64,000 bases of DNA from Bacteroides uniformis. GTDB lineage: Bacteria; Bacteroidota; Bacteroidia; Bacteroidales; Bacteroidaceae. Numbering within the stretch: position 1 is the stretch's first letter; the number at the start of each line of letters is the position of its first letter. Both the position numbers and the translations under genes were made by a program. Shown in pieces: positions 53,209 to 61,427 of the stretch. The notes under the pieces are model-generated. The model worked only from the letters and a program-made list of their open reading frames with translations. It was not told the origin of the DNA and did not search any database. The DNA lies in NCBI RefSeq assembly GCF_025147485.1, contig NZ_CP102263.1, forward strand, positions 3,299,501 to 3,363,500. Direction: 5' to 3'.

Positions 53209-53945
53209 TTTTGTTTGTAGTATTCCTCCGCTTGTGCCAGTGTCTCCGGTTTGCCGATGTCGAACCAGCGGAATCCTTGCAGCGGATAGCCTTGTATGTG
53301 CACCTTTGTGCAGGCGGACGAGTAGAAAGGAATGATGGAGAACTTGCCGTCCCATTGCTCATCATCCATCAGGCGGAAGAGGGAGGGGGAGATGACATGG
53401 ATTCCTCCGAAGGCGAGTTCCCGGTACTTCGTTTCCCGGTAGTCGAAGCCTGCCGGTTTCACCTCTCCGGTGGACTTGTTTATCCAGCCGTGCAGGTGGT
53501 AGTCGTCGTCAAAAAGGAGATAGCGGGAAGTCTTGCGCTCGCTCACAAGCAGGGTAGACTCCGCATCGCTCTCCAGATGGTGGCGGTAGAGACCTGCAAG
53601 GTCAATGTCCGTCAGAATATCCGCGTTGTGCACCAGAAAAGGTTCTTGTCCGTCCAGAAAGGGGCGTGCCTTTTTGATGCCTCCTCCGGTGTCGAGCAGC
53701 ATGCCGCGTTCGTCGCTGATGTGAATCTCCGTGCCGAAGTTGTCGTGGGTACGGAGGAAGTCGATAATCTGCTCCCCGAAGTGGTGGATATTGACCGTTA
53801 TCTCGTTGAATCCTGCTTCCTTCAACCGCAGTATCACCCGTTCCAGCATGGGCTTTCCTGCTACGGGAACGAGGGCCTTGGGCATGTGGTCCGTCAAGGG
53901 GCGCAACCGGGTGCCCAGGCCGGCGGCGAAAATCATGGCTTTCAT
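53205..53945 (-). CDS. murU: MurU-like sugar-1-phosphate nucleotidyltransferase
   Basis: A 246-residue NTP transferase with the signature MIFAAGLGTRLRPLT and KALVPVAGKPML at the start and the metal-binding Asp in VHNADILTDID. Its length fits MurU, which makes UDP-MurNAc from MurNAc-1-phosphate in cell-wall recycling, better than longer mannose- or glucose-1-phosphate enzymes. The gene lies 25 bases after an AmgK-like sugar kinase, the enzyme that makes the MurU substrate, which supports this job. The stop codon lies in the palindrome at 53148. Another sugar-1-phosphate substrate is possible. Confidence 0.78.
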   Translation of the reverse strand: MKAMIFAAGLGTRLRPLTDHMPKALVPVAGKPMLERVILRLKEAGFNEITVNIHHFGEQIIDFLRTHDNFGTEIHISDERGMLLDTGGGIKKARPFLDGQEPFLVHNADILTDIDLAGLYRHHLESDAESTLLVSERKTSRYLLFDDDYHLHGWINKSTGEVKPAGFDYRETKYRELAFGGIHVISPSLFRLMDDEQWDGKFSIIPFYSSACTKVHIQGYPLQGFRWFDIGKPETLAQAEEYYKQK

Positions 53946-53970
53946 ATTGGCATATTCTCACATTAGCACA

Positions 53971-55401
53971 TTAAACTTTGGCCTTAAACGTCTGTTCAAT
54001 ATTCTGTTCTCTATGTATCAGGTTCACTTGCACGCCGAACTTCTTGTGCAGATGTTCCGCCAGGTGTTGTGCTGAGTACACGGAGCGGTGCTGTCCGCCG
54101 GTGCAGCCGAAGCAGACAGACAGATTGGTGAAGCCGCGTTCCATGTAGCGCTTCACGGAAGCGTCGACAAGGGCGTAGGCATGCTCCAGGAATACGGCTA
54201 TCTCGCCGTCGTCTTCCAGGAAGCGGATAACGGGTTCGTCCAGTCCCGTGAAGGGTTTGTAACGCTCGTACTTGCCGGGGTTGTTCACAGCGCGGCAGTC
54301 AAAGACGAAACCTCCTCCGTTGCCCGTGGAATCTTCGGGGATACCTTTTTTGTAGGCAAAGCTGGTGACTTTCACCACGAGGCGGCGCTTTTGCAGGTCG
54401 TCTGTAAACTGTTTCAGCTCGGTAAGTTCGCGCAGAATCCGGCAGAGGTAGGGATATTCGGGATAAGGCTCTTGGAGCAGCTGGCGCAGGTTCTCGATGG
54501 CGAAGGGGACACTTTGTATGAAGTGGGGCTTCTTCTCGAAGTAACCGCGGAAACCATAGGCACCCAGCACCTGCATGGTGCGGAACAATACGAAGTGGCG
54601 AAGCTGGGCATAGAAATAAGCCTCGTCCACGGGCTGGTACTTGCGCAGGGCGTCGATGTATTCCTTCAGCAACTCTTGGCGCAGGCTGTCGGGATAGTTT
54701 GCTTTGGCTTGCCACAAGAAGGAGGCTACGTCGTAGTAAACCGGACCTTTGCGTCCGCCCTGGAAGTCGATGAGCCACGGCTCGCCGTCCTTTATCATAA
54801 CGTTACGGCTCTGGAAGTCGCGGTACATGAAGGTGGCGGAGCTGCTACGGAGCAACACGTCTGCCATCTTCTGGAAGTCGTCCTCCAGCCGGTCTTCCTG
54901 AAAGTCCATCCCCGTAGCCTTGAGGAAGCAGTATTTAAAGTAGTTCAGGTCCCACAGAATGCTGCGGCTGTTGAACTCTGCCTGCGGGTAGCAGTAGGAG
55001 AAGTCCATGCCGTCGGCTCCGGCAAACTGCACGGCGGGCAGCAGACGGATGGTCTTGCGCAGTAACTGCTTCTCATCCTCGCCGAATACGCTGGTCTTGC
55101 GGCCTTTCTCGATGGCATTGAATAGGAGCGAGTCGCCCAGGTCTTCTTGCAGATAATAGATATCATCTTCGGAGCGGATGAACACTTGCGGTACGGGCAG
55201 TCCTTTCTGGCGGAAATGTTCTGCCATGTAGAGGAAGGCGCGGTTCTCCTCCACAGACTCTCCGCTGACGCCGATAAGTGTAGGGTTTCCGGTGAGGCGG
55301 AAGTAGCGGCGGTTGGAGCCGGAGGAGGGGAGTTCGTCAATCTGTTCCGGTTCGTGTCCGGTATGTGCGATGTAGAGTTTCTTAAGTTCTTCGGTTATCA
55401 T
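53971..55401 (-). CDS. AmgK-like sugar kinase fused to a RapZ C-terminal domain
   Basis: A 476-residue fusion. Residues 1 to about 330 are an aminoglycoside-phosphotransferase fold kinase like AmgK (SSGSNRRYFRL, FMYRDFQSRNVMI with the catalytic Asp, and WLIDFQGGRKGP for Mg binding). From about 350 comes the C-terminal domain of RapZ/YvcJ (FAYKKGIPEDSTGNGGGFVF, PFTGLDEPV, CFGCTGGQHRSVYSAQHLAE) without the usual RapZ P-loop domain. RapZ's C-terminal half senses glucosamine-6-phosphate in E. coli, so it may sense amino sugars for the kinase. I chose the start at 55401 (MITEELKKL); an upstream in-frame ATG at 55533 lies inside short repeats. Confidence 0.84.
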   Translation of the reverse strand: MITEELKKLYIAHTGHEPEQIDELPSSGSNRRYFRLTGNPTLIGVSGESVEENRAFLYMAEHFRQKGLPVPQVFIRSEDDIYYLQEDLGDSLLFNAIEKGRKTSVFGEDEKQLLRKTIRLLPAVQFAGADGMDFSYCYPQAEFNSRSILWDLNYFKYCFLKATGMDFQEDRLEDDFQKMADVLLRSSSATFMYRDFQSRNVMIKDGEPWLIDFQGGRKGPVYYDVASFLWQAKANYPDSLRQELLKEYIDALRKYQPVDEAYFYAQLRHFVLFRTMQVLGAYGFRGYFEKKPHFIQSVPFAIENLRQLLQEPYPEYPYLCRILRELTELKQFTDDLQKRRLVVKVTSFAYKKGIPEDSTGNGGGFVFDCRAVNNPGKYERYKPFTGLDEPVIRFLEDDGEIAVFLEHAYALVDASVKRYMERGFTNLSVCFGCTGGQHRSVYSAQHLAEHLHKKFGVQVNLIHREQNIEQTFKAKV

Positions 55402-55454
55402 GGTGGTATGTTTTATTTTGGCAGCTAAGATAAAACTTTTGTCGGAGATATGCT

Positions 55455-55462
55455 TATCTTTG
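55455..55462 (+). promoter_or_regulatory. Predicted -7 box (TATCTTTG) upstream of cbiA
   Basis: An exact TAnnTTTG match. It would give a leader of about 120 bases containing the repeats at 55472-55584, with no cobalamin aptamer in it. Confidence 0.4.
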
Positions 55463-55471
55463 CACGTTGAA

Positions 55472-55584
55472 AATGTGCTAATGTGCCAATATGCCAATGT
55501 GCCAATGACCTGCGGCATGGGGAAGTAGCGCAAGTATAGCGCAGCCGATTAGCACATTGGTACATTAAATCATTAGCACATTAA
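55472..55584. repeat. Clustered inverted ATGTGCCAAT/ATTAGCACAT repeats
   Basis: ATGTGCTAATGTGCCAAT-type words are tandemly repeated at 55472-55507 and appear as reverse complements (ATTAGCACATTGGTACATT, ATTAGCACATTAAT) at 55549-55584, so the two clusters can pair as a long hairpin. A shorter version lies at 53947-53972 between the two cell-wall salvage genes. These are common short intergenic repeats of Bacteroides type. Confidence 0.7.
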
Positions 55585-55586
55585 TT

Positions 55587-56975
55587 ATGCGTTCCATCCC
55601 TCAGTTTCTCATAGCCGCCCCTACATCGGGCAGTGGAAAGACCACCGTCAGTCGTGGACTGATGGCATTGTTTATGAAGAAAGGTCTGAAGGTGCAGCCT
55701 TTCAAGTGCGGTCCCGATTATATAGATACTAAGTATCACGAGGCGGTATGCGGCCGTCCTTCCGTCAATCTGGATACTTTCATGGCATCTCAGGAGCACG
55801 TAAGCAGTCTGTATGCACGCTATTCGGCGGATGCGGATGTTGCTGTGGTCGAGGGGATGATGGGGATGTACGACGGGTACGACCGCGACCGGGGCTCGTC
55901 GGCAGAAGTGGCTCGGCTCTTGGGTATTCCTGTGGTGCTGGTGGCCGATGCCAAGTCGGCTGCCTATTCCATGGCTCCTTTGTTGTCGGGGTTCATCAAT
56001 TTCCGTCCGGATATACGTATTGCGGGGGTTATCTTCAATCGTGTCGGCTCGCCCCGCCACTACCGGATGCTGCAGGAGGTCTGTGAAGACTTGAACGTGA
56101 CTTGTCTGGGCTATCTGCCCAAGCAGAAGGAACTGGAGCAGGAGTCGCGCCATCTGGGGCTGGATTTCAGCCGTTCTAAGGAGACGGAGGGACTGGATAT
56201 GCTGGCAGGCTTGCTGGAGGAACATGTGGACTGGGAACTGCTGCTCTCGACAACCGGGCTTCCATTGCCTGCGGCGGCAGTGAAGGAGAAGCCGGTACTA
56301 TCAGAGCCGGGGAAGCTGCATGTCTCGGTAGCGCGCAACGAAGAGTCCTTTTCCTTCCTCTATGCGGAGCATCTGGATATTCTGCGCCGTATGGGCACGG
56401 TCACTTTCTTCAATCCGGAGCATGACCGGCCTATTCCGCAAGAGACGGATTTGCTCTATCTGCCCGGCGGCTATCCCGAGAACCGTCTGGAGGAACTTGC
56501 CGGGGCAAGGCTTGCCAGGGAGTCTATCCGCAGCTATATAGAGGCCGGTGGCAGGACGCTGGCAGAATGCGGGGGGATGATATATCTTTCGCAGTCCGTT
56601 CTTTCTGATGGGGATACGGACGGGGGAAGCGCCGGGAGCTGTGTAGGCAATATTGGAAATGAGATGGTAGGAGTATTGCCTTTCAGCATTACGAACGAGC
56701 GTAAACGCAGGAAATTGACATTGGGATACCGCCGGTTCGACTATAACGGATGGCGGCTTAAAGGACACGAATTCCATTATACGCAGTTTGCCGTGCCCGA
56801 AACCGATGGAAAAGAAGGTGGTGCGTGCAGTCTTCCTCTTTCGATAGCGCAGGTCTACAATGCCAAAGGAGGGAAGGTAACCACTCCCGTCTTTCGCTAT
56901 AAGAACCTGATAGCCAGTTATACGCATCTGTATTGGGGCGAGGTGGATGTGATGGCTTTGTTCGGTGAACTCTAA
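55587..56975 (+). CDS. cbiA: Cobyrinate a,c-diamide synthase
   Basis: A 462-residue amidotransferase that converts cobyrinate to its a,c-diamide using ATP and glutamine. The N-terminal synthetase domain has the P-loop APTSGSGKTTVSRG and VVEGMMGMYDGYDRDRGSSA; the C-terminal class I glutaminase domain has LLYLPGGYPENRLEELA and the nucleophile Cys328 in LAECGGMIYL, with His in GHEFHYTQF. It sits alone, about 25 kb from the main cobalamin operon, with no riboswitch before it. Confidence 0.92.
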   Translation: MRSIPQFLIAAPTSGSGKTTVSRGLMALFMKKGLKVQPFKCGPDYIDTKYHEAVCGRPSVNLDTFMASQEHVSSLYARYSADADVAVVEGMMGMYDGYDRDRGSSAEVARLLGIPVVLVADAKSAAYSMAPLLSGFINFRPDIRIAGVIFNRVGSPRHYRMLQEVCEDLNVTCLGYLPKQKELEQESRHLGLDFSRSKETEGLDMLAGLLEEHVDWELLLSTTGLPLPAAAVKEKPVLSEPGKLHVSVARNEESFSFLYAEHLDILRRMGTVTFFNPEHDRPIPQETDLLYLPGGYPENRLEELAGARLARESIRSYIEAGGRTLAECGGMIYLSQSVLSDGDTDGGSAGSCVGNIGNEMVGVLPFSITNERKRRKLTLGYRRFDYNGWRLKGHEFHYTQFAVPETDGKEGGACSLPLSIAQVYNAKGGKVTTPVFRYKNLIASYTHLYWGEVDVMALFGEL

Positions 56976-57143
56976 TCTTGCAGAACCTCCTTTGAACCGG
57001 TTTGTTTTAGTGAACAAATTTATTTATCCTTATATATTCTTTATAATTTTCTTATATAATTTACTTTGTACTCATAAATTTTTCCCATCAACGTGGCCTT
57101 TTTAGGATATGCGTAGGGTGCGGATTTGAAAATCAGATTTATT

Positions 57144-58025
57144 ATGAGTAAAAAAGAAAAGAATGTAGAAATGGGGAGCCCCATGAAGATGCCGGATTTG
57201 GCATCTTATATGCAGACGGTGATTGAGCAGTTGGAAGCGGATAAGAAGCGCTCGGCGGCACATACCTATACGTATGCGTTGAAATCTATCGCGGAGTTTT
57301 ACGGTGGGGCAGGAATGCCGATGCCGGTGGATGAGGTCTTTACGCCAGGCAGGTTGAAGGAGTATGAAGAATGGATGAGACGGGAAGGAATGAGGAAGCG
57401 GAAAAGAGAGCCTAAAGGGTTGAGCTTGAATACCATTTCCACCTATATGCGGAACTTGAAGGCGGTATATCACCGGATGGTCGGCGAAAAGGTGCTGCCC
57501 TATAACCCGAAATTGTTTGATGACGTGTACACAAAAGTGGAATCACAGACTAAACGGGCGTTGGAACTGGAACAGATGAATACGTTGCTGTGTACAGACT
57601 TAAGAAAATTGCCTTCGGATCTGCGGTGTGTGCTGGCTTATTTTTTATTGATGTTCCTATTCCGAGGAATGCCGTTCATTGACCTCGCTTATTTGCGTAA
57701 ACAAGATGTGAAAGGGAACCGCATTGTATATAGCCGCCACAAAACAGGACGGCAGATGACGGTGCGTATTCCCAAAGAAGCGATGGAACTGATGAAAGAG
57801 TTTAAAAGCAAGAATCCGGATTCCATCTATCTCTTTCCGATTCTACACAGACAAGAGAGCAAGAAGAAACGGGCCGGGAAGGTGAAAAAGGATAAAGAAC
57901 TGTATATGGATTATCTTCGGGCTCTTCGTGGCTTCAATCTGAAACTGGAAAAAATAGCGTCTCTGTTGCTGCCAGGTGTGAAGCTCAGCTCATATGTGGC
58001 GAAACATCATACAATCTCTATCTAA
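57144..58025 (+). pseudogene. Tyrosine recombinase, C-terminally truncated
   Basis: A 293-residue reading frame from ATG 57144. It has the N-terminal SAM-like core-binding domain (DLASYMQTVIEQLEADKKRS, LSLNTISTYMRNLKAVYH) and the start of the catalytic domain with the first Arg (LMFLFRGMPFIDLAYLRKQD) and Lys (YSRHKTGRQM). It stops at SYVAKHHTISI, where intact relatives continue through RHTWAT, the GH motif and the catalytic Tyr. Without them it should not recombine DNA. It resembles Bacteroides phase-variation invertases. The 3' end is followed at once by a 10-bp palindrome, suggesting a deletion or insertion breakpoint. Confidence 0.78.
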
Positions 58026-58030
58026 TTGAA

Positions 58031-58056
58031 AATTAAACAGTTATTTCTGTTTAATT
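58031..58056 (+). terminator. Hairpin after the truncated recombinase
   Basis: AATTAAACAG (58031-58040) pairs with CTGTTTAATT (58047-58056) around TTATTT. It is an AT-rich perfect stem with a weak T-run, so it could be a terminator or a relic of the element's end. Confidence 0.5.
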
Positions 58057-58409
58057 AATATCAGGTAACGATTTAGAAACGAGCGAATTACAATATTCTG
58101 TTTTCTTTTGCCTCTGTCAAAGAACGATTCTTTCAATGCAAATATACACTTTACTTGTGACAAAAGCAATCTTTTTCTACATTTAATCGACTTACAGTCA
58201 GCCTTAAAGAGGGTATCTGGTCTCATTCCATCTTCTTCCTCAAAAATAACATAGCAGTCTAAATTGGTTTATGTATGGGATAGGTCTTGTTCATTCGATC
58301 CGGTAGACTACTATACATAAAAGTATAAAGGCGAGATACGACAAGGAGATGCCATGCTTTTGTGTAAGGGGAATCTCTCTTAGCTTATCGCAGACCATGT
58401 ATAGCTAAG
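58057..58409. other. Gene-poor gap between the two recombinase remnants
   Basis: No convincing gene. On the minus strand TATATTTG (within 58130-58150) matches a -7 box. A 7-bp inverted pair CTTAGCT/AGCTAAG flanks about 58379-58409. A 61-residue minus-strand frame here has no recognisable domain. I read the gap as decayed mobile-element DNA. Confidence 0.4.
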
Positions 58410-59724
58410 TGTTTTGAGAATAAACAGTCTGTAAAAAACGGAAAGACACCGATTATGGGCCGTATCACCATCAATGGAACCCAAGCCGGTTTCAGTTGTA
58501 AGAAAGAAGTGTCCCTCGCTTTGTGGGACGTCAAAACCAACCGGGCCAAAGGCAAGTCCGAGGAGGCCCGTACACTCAATCAGGAGCTTGACAATATCAA
58601 GGCGCAAATCACCAGGCACTACCAGTACATCTGCGACCACGACAGTTTTGTTACAGCCAAGAAAGTCTATAACCGCTATGTCGGCTTCTCAGAGGAATGC
58701 CACACCCTTATGAACCTTTTCAGGGAACAGCTGGAACCGTATAAAAAGAAAATCGGCATAGAGAAAGCCGAAAGCACCTACTGCGGTCTGGTTGCCGATT
58801 ACAAGAGTCTCCTGCTTTTCATGAAAAGCAAGAAGAATGCAGAGGATATTGTCATCGAAGAACTTGAGAAATCATTCATCGAGGATTACTACAACTGGAT
58901 GCTCGGTACATGCGCTTTGGCAAACTCCACTGTCTTCGGGCGTGTCAATACCTTGAAGTGGCTGATGTATATCGCGCAGGAAAAAGGCTGGATACGGGTT
59001 CATCCGTTCGCATCATTCGAGTGTATGCCCGAATACAAGAGGCGTTCTTTCCTTTCCGAAGAGGAACTGCAAAGGATAATCCATATAGAACCGAGATACA
59101 AACGCCAGCGTGCCATGCGCGACATGTTCCTGTTCATGTGCTTCACCGGTCTTTCCTATGTGGACTTGAAAGCCATAACATACGATAATATCCATACCGA
59201 CTCCGACGGCGGTACATGGCTGATGGGCAACCGTATAAAAACGGGAGTGGCGTATGTCGTAAAATTATTGCCCATTGCTATTGAACTGATTGAAAAATAT
59301 AGGGGTACGGATGAAAAGAAAGACTCCCCGAATGTGTCTTTCCGGTAGGTGAATACAATGCCATGCGGCTCAGTCTTGGAATCATAGGCAGGAAATGCAA
59401 CTCCGGGGCGAGGTCACCCCGCACATCGGACGCCACGCATTTGCCGTTCTGGCCATACTCAAGGGGATGCTGCTGGAAACTCTTCAGAAAGTGTTTGGGC
59501 ATAAGTCCATCACATACGTCCTGCGCATCCATTCACTTGTCCGGCGCAGGCGGGGCAATCTTTTTCTGGAAGTCGCCCATCTGTACGACCAGCGTGCTGA
59601 CCAGCTTTCTCAACTCCTAATACGCGCTTGTTTCAATAATTGTCAGTTCCATACTAAAATTCTTTTTAAGATTCTGAATATGCGACAAAGTAACGCACAT
59701 CCTATATCCTTTCCAAACAGATAA
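58410..59724 (+). pseudogene. Tyrosine recombinase with two frameshifts
   Basis: A recombinase of the Bacteroides conjugative-transposon type, broken in three ways. The arm-binding domain (KNGKTPIMGRITINGTQAGF, EVSLALWDVKTNRAKG) lacks its usual first residues, because a stop lies at 58407. The main frame runs 58455-59348 and ends after DSPNVSFR. The text continues in a second frame (FPVGEYNAMRLSLGIIGRK, about 59341-59394) and then a third (LRGEVTPHIGRHAFAVLAIL, from about 59395), which holds the catalytic HIGRH, GHKSI and TYVLRI. Joined, the parts give a complete enzyme, so this is a recent pseudogene unless sequencing errors explain both shifts. Confidence 0.82.
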
Positions 59725-59859
59725 TATCAGAGTCTTCCGTTGGCGTGCATTGGCGTATCCAACGTTAAAAGAGAAGGTCCTTCACCTGCATCCATGCGGC
59801 AACGGAACTTCCATTCCCTTACTTGTTTTCCATAAATTTATAGGATTAATTTCTGGTGC

Positions 59860-60033
59860 ATGATATTAATAGTCATTATTCTGTCTGCTTTTTTTGCTTG
59901 CATAATTGCAGCTAACAGTTATCTATTCCAGAACGCATTGTTATGGAAAATGGCAAGCTGTTTTGTTGGTTTATGGATATTGTGTATGATAATTACCGTC
60001 TTCGTTTGTCGTAAACTTGAATGCTCTAATTAA
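59860..60033 (+). CDS. Small predicted membrane protein (57 residues)
   Basis: ATG 59860 opens a 57-codon frame with two hydrophobic helices (ILIVIILSAFFACIIAA and ASCFVGLWILCMIITVFV) and a basic C-terminus (CRKLECSN). A weak AGGA lies about 14 bases upstream. I recognise no family. It lies between the recombinase pseudogene and the third cobalamin riboswitch. It may be a small toxin-like or accessory membrane peptide, or a chance frame in AT-rich DNA. Confidence 0.4.
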   Translation: MILIVIILSAFFACIIAANSYLFQNALLWKMASCFVGLWILCMIITVFVCRKLECSN

Positions 60034-60084
60034 AACAGTACGGTTGTCATGCTTTGTGTGTTTTATTATAAATATTATGAATTA

Positions 60085-60116
60085 TTTGGAATTGATATGT
60101 AATATAGATAATTTTG
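60085..60116 (+). promoter_or_regulatory. Promoter of the third cobalamin riboswitch
   Basis: A -33 TTTG (60085-60088) and a -7 TAATTTTG (60109-60116), 24 bases apart start to start, fit the Bacteroidales promoter. Transcription would begin just before the aptamer. Confidence 0.65.
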
Positions 60117-60121
60117 CAGTC

Positions 60122-60288
60122 GGGAAATGGTTTCGGGAGGTTTACGCCTTCCGAATGAAAAGGGAACCCGGTGAAAATCCGGGACAGTACCCGCTGCTGT
60201 GAGTCCACAAAAACGGACATCGAACTTTTGCCACTGGTGTAATACCGGGAAGGCACGATGACCGGGACGAGTCAGAAGACCTGCCATG
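60122..60288 (+). promoter_or_regulatory. Cobalamin riboswitch 3, upstream of the DUF4465 lipoprotein
   Basis: The aptamer core is AAAGGGAACCCGGTGAAAAT, CCGGGACAGTACCCGCTGCT, GCCACTG and the B12 box GAGTCAGAAGACCTGCC (to about 60286). A strong terminator hairpin follows at 60379, so control is probably by premature transcription termination when B12 binds. Confidence 0.94.
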
Positions 60289-60378
60289 ACCGGAATGAGA
60301 TTTACACCTGCGGGATATACGGGTCGTAATCAAATAAGGAATAGCTCATCGGCCATTCAATATTTGAAGACAGACATA

Positions 60379-60416
60379 TTCCCGTTCGTGTAAGTCCGCA
60401 CGAACGGGAATTTTTT
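60379..60416 (+). terminator. Riboswitch-linked intrinsic terminator
   Basis: TTCCCGTTCGTG (60379-60390) and CACGAACGGGAA (60399-60410) form a perfect 12-bp stem with an 8-base loop, followed by six T. It lies between the aptamer and the first gene, the place of an expression platform. Confidence 0.9.
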
Positions 60417-60445
60417 GTGTTTGTTAATAATATGTTTAGTGACCT

Positions 60446-61363
60446 ATGAAAAGAAAATTACGCTTTCTGGCAGGTGCCTGTCTATTTACCGCAACCGCCT
60501 TGTTCTCTGGCTGTAGCTCGGACGATGACTTTTTGATGGACCCGGTTGATTCCGGAACTTCGCAAACCCGTGCTGTGACAAATTCGGACGGTACTTTAAC
60601 TATCACTTTCGATGATTTCGATCCCGGCATGTTAGCAGGACCTACCTCGGCCGGAGAAAATCTTTATTCGTACCAAGGGTATCCTCAAGTAACCACCATT
60701 TACGACAATACTCCGGAAGAATATCTCTTCCTTTCAATGTTTAATACTGTAGGTGGAAGCACAGAGTATTCCAGCGGCGGCATCGCACTTTCCAACTGGA
60801 ACATCCGCTCCAATCAGTCGGGAAATACCGGAGACTGGTGGTATTCTTATCTAAACCAATGTTCTGTCTATAACACTGCGGTGGAAGCGGAAGGACAGAA
60901 TAAGGAAGCCGGGCACAGCGGTTCCAATTTCGGTGTCGTTTACGGATATGTGGATGCTTACAATCAGGCATGGATGGCTAAACCAGAATTTTATTTCAAT
61001 GTTCCCCGGAAATTGGTCGGCCTGTGGATCTGCAACACCTCATACACTTATGGTGTCATTACTTATGGTAATCAGTTCGGTTCTACGGGGGTAGCGACTC
61101 CTCTGAAAGAGATGAAAGGGTATTTCCAAGTGAATCTGGAATGTTATGATGCGAATGGCGGTCTGATCCGCACTTACAAACGTCTTTTAGCCGATTATCG
61201 TAACGGCCAACAACAGGTTGATCCTATCACGACATGGGATTATTGGGAAATCAATGCCGAAGGGGTGCAAAGTGTGAAATTCAACTTCGAGGGTTCGGAT
61301 TCGGGAGCATACGGTTTGAATACTCCGGCTTATATCTGTATTGATGATATCACCATACAATAA
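60446..61363 (+). CDS. DUF4465 surface lipoprotein (BtuH-like B12-binding candidate)
   Basis: A 305-residue lipoprotein with lipobox ending at Cys23 (ALFSGCSSDDD); the acidic run fits surface export. The DUF4465 features are visible: LTITFDDFDPGMLAGP, SSGGIALSNWNIRSNQSGN, VVYGYVDAYNQAWMAKPEF and the end NFEGSDSGAYGLNTPAYICI. Surface B12-binding lipoproteins named BtuH in B. thetaiotaomicron are, to my recollection, of this family. The cobalamin riboswitch directly upstream makes capture of B12 or other corrinoids the most likely role. Confidence 0.84.
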   Translation: MKRKLRFLAGACLFTATALFSGCSSDDDFLMDPVDSGTSQTRAVTNSDGTLTITFDDFDPGMLAGPTSAGENLYSYQGYPQVTTIYDNTPEEYLFLSMFNTVGGSTEYSSGGIALSNWNIRSNQSGNTGDWWYSYLNQCSVYNTAVEAEGQNKEAGHSGSNFGVVYGYVDAYNQAWMAKPEFYFNVPRKLVGLWICNTSYTYGVITYGNQFGSTGVATPLKEMKGYFQVNLECYDANGGLIRTYKRLLADYRNGQQQVDPITTWDYWEINAEGVQSVKFNFEGSDSGAYGLNTPAYICIDDITIQ

Positions 61364-61374
61364 AAAGAATACAA

Positions 61375-61411
61375 GGATATCCCTTCTGTCGGGGGTATCC
61401 CTGTTATTTTT
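61375..61411 (+). terminator. Intra-operon hairpin after the DUF4465 gene
   Basis: GGATATCCC (61375-61383) pairs with GGGGTATCC (61392-61400) with one T-G wobble, followed by a T-rich tail. It may lower expression of the downstream lipoproteins relative to the first. Confidence 0.65.
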
Positions 61412-61427
61412 CTAAAATCCACACATC

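Noticed and set aside
55402..55533. 44-residue N-terminal extension of the AmgK-RapZ fusion
   Set aside because: It translates intergenic repeat words and has no similarity to the kinase family; MITEELKKL is the natural start.
58041..58226. 61-codon minus-strand frame after the truncated recombinase
   Set aside because: A possible -7 box lies inside it, not ahead of it, and the lysine/arginine-rich product matches no family I know.
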